Made by a program: the position numbers and the translations under genes. Below are positions 1 through 5,505 of a DNA stretch of 6,722 nucleotides, piece after piece. The stretch is taken from assembly GCA_003663585.1 (NCBI GenBank), contig QMTU01000041.1, positions 1 through 6,722 of the forward strand. The letters run 5' to 3'. This DNA is from Thermoplasmata archaeon. Lineage in GTDB: Archaea > Thermoplasmatota > B47-G6. How positions within the stretch are numbered: the stretch's first letter is position 1; each line of letters opens with the position of its first letter. The notes beneath the pieces are model-generated. The model was not told where the DNA came from. It saw only the letters and a list, made by a program, of their open reading frames with translations, and made no database searches.

Positions 1-3000
1 ACTTTAGACGTATACACAAACGTTGCTTTGCCTGATGGGTCTGTCTTCGTAGTTTGAGGCGATATCGTTCCATAAACAGCTGACGCCTCTAAGGTAACTC
101 CAGGAACAGGGTTTCCATACTCATCATCGACTGTAACAGTTACTGTAGCGTATTCACCTGCAGTTATCTCCTCTGGTGTTATATTTACCTCTATCGTTGA
201 AGGCGCTGCGTGAACAAACACTAAGGTCCTTTTTACAGTAAACGTCTTGCCTCCAACACTGAGGCCCACTTCTATAGGATATGTGCCGGCCTTTACTGAC
301 GTGAAGGTGATCACAGCAGTGCCGTTCTCGTCCGTGGTCACGTTAGCAGGATACATTGTAAGATCATATGGCTTCGTAACGTTTATTGTAGCATTTGGAA
401 GAGGATTCCCATACAGGTCATATGCTTTCAGGACTATCGTGATATTCTTCCCAACTTCACTCACTAGGTTCTCAGGATACGCCGCTATTATGTGAAGTGG
501 CTGTATACCAATTGCAAATACGCCTGTTCTGTTTGCAAACACTATAAACGGCTCTGCAACGGCAATATCCTGTATGTCCCTTATTCCCGTGCTTAGCGTC
601 TTGTACACATAACCATCGCTTCCCAGGCCAATTGTAACTATATCTCCATCTGGAAAGAGAGCTGTAACTCTGTCATCTGTAGCCAAGATCATCGCTGAAC
701 TACTTGCTGTAACATCAGAGAGAGGCATTATAATGCTTGTCTGTAGGCTTCTTGAGTCAAGTGCATAAACGGCATAATTAGTCACAAAGTATACAGTGGT
801 CTTAGTTGGGACATACGCTATGTCACTAATAAGCCTCTCAGAGTACTCTAAGTACAGAAATACGTTTTTCTTAAGAAGAACGTTACCATTTTCGGGAGAG
901 AGTGCATAGACAGTGCCGTCCTCTGTTAGAACAAGAACATATGAGGTCCCATATGACGTCTCATTCTTTGGAATCAAAGCGTAAAGTATCTCTCCAGCGG
1001 ATCCAACATCCTTATACCACGTGACAACTCCTGAGCTGTCATCCACGGCAAAGACCTTTCCATCAACTGTGTACAGGTATAAGGCACCGAATCCGTATGA
1101 GTAGGATGCTATCTTAGAGAACAACCTCTTAGTCCACAGAACCCTTCCACATTCGTTCATTTTTGCTACAATCCCCTGCTCTTTGTCAATAACATAAATC
1201 CCTCCTGGAGAGACTGACAGAAAGGTGTTCTCACTGGGCCACACCAGCCTAGTAAGAACCTCAGCAGTGTTGTTTGATATCTCATAGAGCACGTAGTTGA
1301 AGTCTCCCTCCTTAGATAGGACATAAAGCTTGTCCCTAAATATTGCTGAAGATATTGCTTGCCCTGAAAAGCTCAGAGAATCCTCCACAACAAGAGAAGG
1401 AGAAAGCCTATACACCTTCGTAGTGCTTCCATCTGTTGTTACAACGTACATTACAGCGTTTAAGGTCTGCAACGAGACTATGTTCTGCACTCCCTGAATT
1501 CCTGAGATTCCTATTACGCCAAGCATGCTTATGTCTGGAAGCGTTGCGTATGCGTAATTGTATCCCTCAATGCCTCCATACTTAGATGGCCAGTAGTTCT
1601 TGCTTAGGACATATACGTCAAAGAACGCCTCATCTGCAACGGAGTTATAGAGAAGTATCTCTGTAAGTCTCTTATGGGATAGGTCCTCATTTGTTGGCGT
1701 TGTCGTTTCATTGTTGAAGTACAGTACAGCTCTCACAGTATTCATGCCTGGGTAATCGAGAAGTATCGTAGTATTCGTCTTCAGGGAATAGACATGTCCA
1801 GAGGGTGTTATGTAATATATATGAGCGAGTAGATGTCTTGGGAAGTATGGATCCCATGTGCCTGTGAGATAATCAAAAAACGAAAAGCCTGCATACACTA
1901 CGTTAAGCGTCTTGTTATAGTACCCTATCATGGAGTCTCCAGCCTTTATATAGACTGGGGATACTATAAGAAGCTTGTAATCATTTCCTTCTCTCTCATA
2001 GATCCCCCAAAGCACGTTCTCTATGGGAACCACTCCATCAGGTCTTGAGCCCTCCCAGACCCATATAAGGGCAGGCTCAGCCTGATACCCCTCTGTGGAG
2101 TTTCTAACACCATAGGCGTAGAGGCCTGCGTTAGTAATTACTAGGACAAGGTCTGTAAAGTTCACTTCCATAACGTCCTTATTAGAGTAATACGGTAGAG
2201 CATATGCCAGAGCCTTGAAGTGAACAGAGTTCTTTATGTACTGAGCTACTGGAAGTGATGTGCTTGCTATCGCCAGGCTGTGGGGATCTATTCCTGATAC
2301 TACATAAAGATCAGTCTCATATACCATGTTGACAACGTCAAAGCTTACATCAAGGATCTTATCCTCAAGGTCCTTCTCGCTCTCAGCTACGTATTGAGGA
2401 ACGCCTAATATCCAAGAGTAATTGTAGAGCAACGCCTGTGATACTACTACGGAGAGGGAATGCCTAACAGAATAGAAGGACGCTAGGGGATCTATTACTA
2501 ACACTGACGTACTGATATCACTTACGCCTCCAAGGGTCACGCTTACATTAACGTAATCATTTGGATCCAGGTCTGTAGAGTTCGGAGGATATACTACCAC
2601 TTTTGGAACACTTGACAATTTCCCCACAGGAAGCCCTGTATTACTCTCCAAGTATTTCTTCACGATGTCACCATACTCTGTGCCAAGATAAAATGCCACT
2701 ATCCCAGTGACCTTGTCTCCTGAGTAATACTCACATCCTATGGGATAAAGTATGTCCCTAAGGAGGCCTTCAGTGACGTTCGTGGACAGCGCATAATGAT
2801 CTGTTGTAATCTTATCATCGTTCACAAGCCCCTTTCCAGTGCTTGCATCTATAACTAATATTGGACCAAAAGGCAGGAATACATACAGCCTTCCGTACGA
2901 GTATATTAACGTGTGCTTAATCTTATAAAGAGCCTCAAAGAGGGGCTTGTATATTACCGCATAGTTATCATATAGATCTTGAGGATTCTTTTGACCGCTT

Positions 3001-3713
3001 ATAGAGCTTAAGTTCTCAAAGTGCTCTAAGATGAGCTTCCAATCAGGAACCGTAAACTCTGAGTTCCTATAGGTCCACAATACCCCTCCATTTATCAGGT
3101 TAACGGCCCTTAGGGAGTATACGCCAACCTTAGCACTTTCAAGGACATATATTACATTACTATGAATCGTATATCCTTTAACACTGCCAATAACTGGAAT
3201 ATTATACGATATGGAGCCAATTGCCTTCCCAAACACGTCTGGTATAGATATTATATGAGAGAACTCTCCTGAAGATGAGCTATAATACAAAACAAGAACT
3301 ACGCCAAGTATTTTGTTATTAAGATACTTCCAAGAGAACCAACTTGCCTCAATGTCCCTAAGCACGCCATTTCTTAGGTAAACATATGAGGGTAGATTTA
3401 TTGACAAGTAAACAAGTTCTTTCTCACTTGTTATATCATAAATGGAAATTCCAATGCTTGTTGGATTATCACGCTCTGCTATAGGCACTACAACATACTT
3501 GCCATAGGCTACTGGCTTAAAGGCATTTGTACCAAGGGATATCGTGCTCCAAACTTTAAGCATACTAGGATAGTTTGGAGCATATACCGGTTGAGCAGAA
3601 GATGTTTGAATGTTTACTTCCATTGACATCACAAGAGGAGTTAATGACGTTACCATCAGGAGAGCAGTAAGCACTATAACAAATGCACGAATTTCTCTGT
3701 TTTTGACTTTCAT
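1..3713 (-). CDS. Large secreted protein with PQQ-like beta-propeller blades and C-terminal Ig-like (Big_1-type) domains; 3' end outside window
   Basis: I read one frame without a stop from ATG 3711-3713 to the left edge: 1237 codons, with no stop codon reached. The start is well fixed: an in-frame TAG lies 12 nt upstream (3726-3728) and GAGGTGG sits 6 nt before the ATG. Residues 1-9 are basic (MKVKNREIR) and are followed by about 20 hydrophobic residues, a signal peptide or signal anchor, so the product is exported or at the cell surface. Much of the chain is beta-rich. The clearest PQQ/propeller blades begin near residues 878 (DGKVFAVDDSSG), 925 (DGTVYALSPENG) and 974 (NYAVYALDSRS), spaced 47-49 residues; weaker ones lie near 190, 285, 750 and 840. 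Two Ig-like repeats follow, about 1075-1165 and 1166 onward, sharing YGNP-(L/V)-P and T-D-x-x-G-x-A motifs. I count about 19 N-X-S/T sequons, which suits archaeal S-layer glycosylation, and only two cysteines. No enzymatic residues are recognised. The function is unknown; a surface, adhesion or scaffold role is inference. Any C-terminal membrane anchor would lie outside the window. Confidence 0.88.
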   Translation of the reverse strand, partial: MKVKNREIRAFVIVLTALLMVTSLTPLVMSMEVNIQTSSAQPVYAPNYPSMLKVWSTISLGTNAFKPVAYGKYVVVPIAERDNPTSIGISIYDITSEKELVYLSINLPSYVYLRNGVLRDIEASWFSWKYLNNKILGVVLVLYYSSSSGEFSHIISIPDVFGKAIGSISYNIPVIGSVKGYTIHSNVIYVLESAKVGVYSLRAVNLINGGVLWTYRNSEFTVPDWKLILEHFENLSSISGQKNPQDLYDNYAVIYKPLFEALYKIKHTLIYSYGRLYVFLPFGPILVIDASTGKGLVNDDKITTDHYALSTNVTEGLLRDILYPIGCEYYSGDKVTGIVAFYLGTEYGDIVKKYLESNTGLPVGKLSSVPKVVVYPPNSTDLDPNDYVNVSVTLGGVSDISTSVLVIDPLASFYSVRHSLSVVVSQALLYNYSWILGVPQYVAESEKDLEDKILDVSFDVVNMVYETDLYVVSGIDPHSLAIASTSLPVAQYIKNSVHFKALAYALPYYSNKDVMEVNFTDLVLVITNAGLYAYGVRNSTEGYQAEPALIWVWEGSRPDGVVPIENVLWGIYEREGNDYKLLIVSPVYIKAGDSMIGYYNKTLNVVYAGFSFFDYLTGTWDPYFPRHLLAHIYYITPSGHVYSLKTNTTILLDYPGMNTVRAVLYFNNETTTPTNEDLSHKRLTEILLYNSVADEAFFDVYVLSKNYWPSKYGGIEGYNYAYATLPDISMLGVIGISGIQGVQNIVSLQTLNAVMYVVTTDGSTTKVYRLSPSLVVEDSLSFSGQAISSAIFRDKLYVLSKEGDFNYVLYEISNNTAEVLTRLVWPSENTFLSVSPGGIYVIDKEQGIVAKMNECGRVLWTKRLFSKIASYSYGFGALYLYTVDGKVFAVDDSSGVVTWYKDVGSAGEILYALIPKNETSYGTSYVLVLTEDGTVYALSPENGNVLLKKNVFLYLEYSERLISDIAYVPTKTTVYFVTNYAVYALDSRSLQTSIIMPLSDVTASSSAMILATDDRVTALFPDGDIVTIGLGSDGYVYKTLSTGIRDIQDIAVAEPFIVFANRTGVFAIGIQPLHIIAAYPENLVSEVGKNITIVLKAYDLYGNPLPNATINVTKPYDLTMYPANVTTDENGTAVITFTSVKAGTYPIEVGLSVGGKTFTVKRTLVFVHAAPSTIEVNITPEEITAGEYATVTVTVDDEYGNPVPGVTLEASAVYGTISPQTTKTDPSGKATFVYTSK

Positions 3714-3719
3714 TAGAAT

Positions 3720-3726
3720 CCACCTC
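3720..3726 (-). promoter_or_regulatory. Ribosome binding site of the secreted protein
   Basis: The minus strand reads GAGGTGG, complementary to the 3' end of 16S rRNA, with 6 nt (ATTCTA) between it and the ATG at 3713. It supports that ATG as the start and shows the mRNA has a leader rather than being leaderless. Confidence 0.7.
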
Positions 3727-3857
3727 TATTTGTCAAGAGCGTCACATAAACGACTATGAGGAAAATACTACAATGAACCACTGTAATCATCCAAATCATT
3801 TTAGCTGAGATACTAAGATTTCACGCACACTCAACTATAACATTTATGTTTAAACCT

Positions 3858-3868
3858 AATTTAAAAAC
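3858..3868 (-). promoter_or_regulatory. Candidate archaeal TATA box for the secreted-protein gene
   Basis: The minus strand reads GTTTTTAAATT, preceded by purine-rich GCGAGAA as a possible BRE. This is the best TATA match in the region. With the usual archaeal spacing, transcription would start near 3836, leaving a leader of about 120 nt before the ATG. The element is nearly symmetric, so it could also act on the plus strand, but the plus-strand gene is 300 nt away. Confidence 0.45.
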
Positions 3869-3880
3869 TTCTCGCTTAAA

Positions 3881-4077
3881 AGACTCATTAACCTGCCTAG
3901 CTAATGAACTTTTGGCCTATAGTCCGTTTATTGGCTTTATCCTAACAAAGTCTAATCTTTCTATGCAATCAAAACATCACTATTGATTATACGAGTCTCT
4001 AAAAACTGATTAATGTTTATTATATTTAGTAAATAACATCTGAGCATCATTTTATCCTAGACGTCATTAACCTCGCC
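3881..4077. repeat. Imperfect direct repeat pair around TCATTAACCT (3881-3897 and 4059-4077)
   Basis: Copy 1 (17 nt) is AGAC-TCATTAACCT-GCC and copy 2 (19 nt) is AGACG-TCATTAACCT-CGCC. They share an exact 10-mer and matching flanks, interrupted by two single-base insertions. Copy 1 lies about 13 nt upstream of the left-facing TATA box; copy 2 lies inside the spacer of the inverted repeat, upstream of the right-facing gene. They may be binding sites for one regulator serving both genes. Confidence 0.4.
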
Positions 4078-4098
4078 CTCATAGATGTTATTTATTAA
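4026..4098. repeat. 15-bp inverted repeat (14 of 15 paired), arms 4026-4040 and 4084-4098
   Basis: The left arm TTAGTAAATAACATC pairs with the right arm GATGTTATTTATTAA at all but one position; the spacer is 43 nt. The right arm ends 71 nt before the small subunit ATG and just upstream of its likely TATA box. The wide spacing suits two protein-binding half-sites or a looped operator better than an RNA hairpin. The arms show no other copy in the region and no transposon-like context. Confidence 0.5.
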
Positions 4099-4111
4099 CT
4101 CCCTACGCATT

Positions 4112-4122
4112 AAGTTATTTTA
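4112..4122 (+). promoter_or_regulatory. Candidate TATA box for the mutase small subunit-meaB operon
   Basis: AAGTTATTTTA lies about 50 nt before the ATG. A start site about 25 nt downstream would leave a leader of roughly 25-30 nt, enough for the ribosome binding site. TTATTTATT at 4089-4097, which overlaps the inverted-repeat arm, is an alternative. Neither is a perfect consensus. Confidence 0.3.
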
Positions 4123-4156
4123 GTGCCATTAAGAGGAACTCTCAAATAGGGTACAC

Positions 4157-4165
4157 GGAGGAGGT
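4157..4165 (+). promoter_or_regulatory. Strong ribosome binding site of the mutase small subunit
   Basis: GGAGGAGGT lies 4 nt before the ATG at 4170. It is a long match to the anti-Shine-Dalgarno sequence and fixes the start. Confidence 0.8.
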
Positions 4166-4169
4166 TCCC

Positions 4170-4571
4170 ATGGAAAAGAAAATTAGGGTACTCATAGCAA
4201 AGCCAGGTCTTGATGGACACGACAGGGGAGCAAAAGTTGTTGCAAGAGCCCTCAGGGACGCAGGAATGGAGGTGATATATACTGGACTAAGACAGACTCC
4301 CGAACAAATAGTGGAGACAGCACTTCAGGAAGATGTGGATGTTATAGGGCTCAGCATACTCTCAGGGGCTCACATGGTTCTTGTTCCAAAGATCTTAAAG
4401 CTTCTACAGGAAAGAGGAATTAACGTCCCAGTAGTCGTTGGAGGTATAATTCCCCCTGATGATGCCCAAAAACTTAAAGAAGTAGGCGTCTATGAAGTTC
4501 TAGGTCCTGGAACACCACTAAAGGAGATAGTAGAAATCATCAAGAGAGCTGCTGAGGAGACCAAGAAATGA
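4170..4571 (+). CDS. mcmA2: Methylmalonyl-CoA mutase, small (cobalamin-binding) subunit
   Basis: This 133-residue protein is a stand-alone B12-binding domain, the usual length for the small subunit of split archaeal mutases. It carries the base-off/His-on signature D15-x-H17-x-x-G20 in KPGLDGHDRG; His17 supplies the lower axial cobalt ligand. It also has S62-I-L64 (the SxL motif) and GG at 91-92 near the nucleotide-tail pocket. Counting without gaps, K11, D15, H17 and S62 match Lys604, Asp608, His610 and Ser655 of the P. shermanii catalytic chain. With the large subunit it interconverts (R)-methylmalonyl-CoA and succinyl-CoA in the cytoplasm, in propionyl-CoA or branched-chain catabolism or a carbon-fixation cycle; which one cannot be read here. 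Its stop overlaps the meaB start by 4 nt (ATGA), so the two are very probably co-transcribed and translationally coupled. Substrate specificity lies in the large subunit, so naming rests on the convergent neighbour. Confidence 0.95.
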   Translation: MEKKIRVLIAKPGLDGHDRGAKVVARALRDAGMEVIYTGLRQTPEQIVETALQEDVDVIGLSILSGAHMVLVPKILKLLQERGINVPVVVGGIIPPDDAQKLKEVGVYEVLGPGTPLKEIVEIIKRAAEETKK

Positions 4572-5503
4572 GAAATGAAAAAATCGATGACATAATAGAT
4601 GGAGTGATCTCAGGAGACAAAAGGGCTATAGCTAGAGCAATAACAGTAGTGGAGTCCCTAGACGATATATCCCTAGAGATCCTTGAAAAGCTATCCCCAT
4701 ATACAAGAAGAGCGCACATTCTCGGAATAACAGGCCCTCCCGGTGTGGGAAAAAGCACGCTCATAGACAGGCTTATAAGGGAGTACAGAAGGCTGGGAAG
4801 AAAGGTTGCAGTAATTGCCGTAGATCCCACAAGTCCATACACAGGGGGGGCCTTATTAGGAGACAGGATAAGGATGCAGAGACACGCAACGGATGAAGGA
4901 GTCTTTATAAGAAGCATAGCCACAAGAGGGAGCATAGGGGCCCTATCAAGATCTACCATACAGGTGGCCAAAGTGTTAGACGCTGCAGGATATGATCCCA
5001 TAATAATAGAAACTGTGGGAGCTGGCCAATCAGACCTTGACATCATAGGAAGCGCTCACACAATACTCCTCGTTCTTATGCCAAACTTAGGAGACGACAT
5101 CCAGGCCTTAAAGGCGGGAATTCTTGAGGCTGCAGACATAATAGTCATCAACAAGTCCGACCTTCCACACGCGGATACTTACAAGAGAATCCTTGAGAGC
5201 GTTTTAGAGGAGGACATTGACCACAAGAAGATCGTTATGGTGTCAGCCCTCTCCGGAAAAGGCATAGAGGAACTAATGAAACACATAGAAGCCCACAGAC
5301 AGGAGTTAATAGAGAGTGGAAGGATAAAAGAGAAGAAGAAGGAAATACTCCTTAGAGAAGTTGCTGGAGTAATAGAAGTTCTTATAGTAAGAGATCTCAT
5401 AGAAAAATTTGAGAGAGAACTTGAAAATGAGCAAAAAGGGAGCAATATGTATAAAATACTAAAGGAAAAGATAAACAAGCTGAGAGCGCTGCTTAGAGAG
5501 TGA
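4568..5503 (+). CDS. meaB: MeaB/ArgK-type G3E-family GTPase, methylmalonyl-CoA mutase chaperone
   Basis: This 311-residue P-loop GTPase matches the MeaB/MMAA family in length and motif order: Walker A GPPGVGKS at 56-63; the family signature DPTSPYTGGALLGDRIRM at 86-103; the switch segment ETVGAGQSD at 148-156; base-recognition NKSD at 195-198; and SALSGKG at 226-232. The C-terminal 60-70 residues are charged and helical, as in the dimerisation arm of the family. MeaB proteins bind the mutase, gate transfer of adenosylcobalamin and use GTP hydrolysis to protect or rescue the enzyme. The start ATG overlaps the small subunit stop (ATGA), with GAGGAG 8 nt upstream inside that gene. The old name ArgK (arginine/ornithine transport kinase) is a misannotation still found in databases; position beside the mutase supports the MeaB role. 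No key motif is missing. Confidence 0.95.
   Translation: MRNEKIDDIIDGVISGDKRAIARAITVVESLDDISLEILEKLSPYTRRAHILGITGPPGVGKSTLIDRLIREYRRLGRKVAVIAVDPTSPYTGGALLGDRIRMQRHATDEGVFIRSIATRGSIGALSRSTIQVAKVLDAAGYDPIIIETVGAGQSDLDIIGSAHTILLVLMPNLGDDIQALKAGILEAADIIVINKSDLPHADTYKRILESVLEEDIDHKKIVMVSALSGKGIEELMKHIEAHRQELIESGRIKEKKKEILLREVAGVIEVLIVRDLIEKFERELENEQKGSNMYKILKEKINKLRALLRE
5403..5437 (-). terminator. Possible T-rich terminator of the large subunit transcript, inside meaB
   Basis: On the minus strand, T5 runs occur at 5433-5437 and 5403-5407, about 70-105 nt past the large subunit stop, followed by a pyrimidine-rich CTTCTTCTTCTCTTTT stretch near 5325-5340. Archaeal termination typically uses oligo-T tracts in the RNA-like strand. 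Only 2 bp separate the two genes, so this transcript must end inside meaB. The tracts arise from Lys-rich meaB codons, so they may be incidental. Confidence 0.25.
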
Positions 5504-5505
5504 TC

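Larger units (their letters stand above)
3714..4169. other. Divergent intergenic region, 456 bp, AT-rich
   Basis: This gap separates the divergently transcribed secreted-protein gene and the mutase small subunit gene. It holds a strong TATA-like element facing left, a weaker one facing right, a 15-bp inverted repeat, a direct repeat of about 17-19 nt, a 12-bp near-palindrome and a short hydrophobic ORF touching the secreted-protein start. I found no tRNA, no C/D-box sRNA pattern and no long ORF. It is much longer than two core promoters need, so regulatory content is plausible. Confidence 0.6.

Noticed and set aside
247..495. Plus-strand frames of 82 codons (247-495) and 71 codons (1833-2048) in the left part.
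   Set aside because: Both lie opposite the continuous 1237-codon secreted-protein frame, which has a signal peptide and domain repeats; neither has a recognisable family or ribosome binding site.
3714..4169. C/D-box sRNA or riboswitch, such as a cobalamin riboswitch, in the intergenic region.
   Set aside because: No RTGATGA box C paired with CTGA boxes was found on either strand, and I see no B12-box-like conserved stretch or strong local hairpin.
4540..5046. 168-codon open frame on the minus strand opposite meaB.
   Set aside because: It is antisense to a well-conserved GTPase, its composition (Ser, Leu, Ile, Pro) reflects reverse-complemented meaB codons, and I see no ribosome binding site or family motif.
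5179..5478. 99-codon minus-strand frame rich in Ser/Phe/Leu/Ile.
   Set aside because: It is the reverse complement of the Lys/Glu-rich end of meaB; its apparent hydrophobicity is a by-product.
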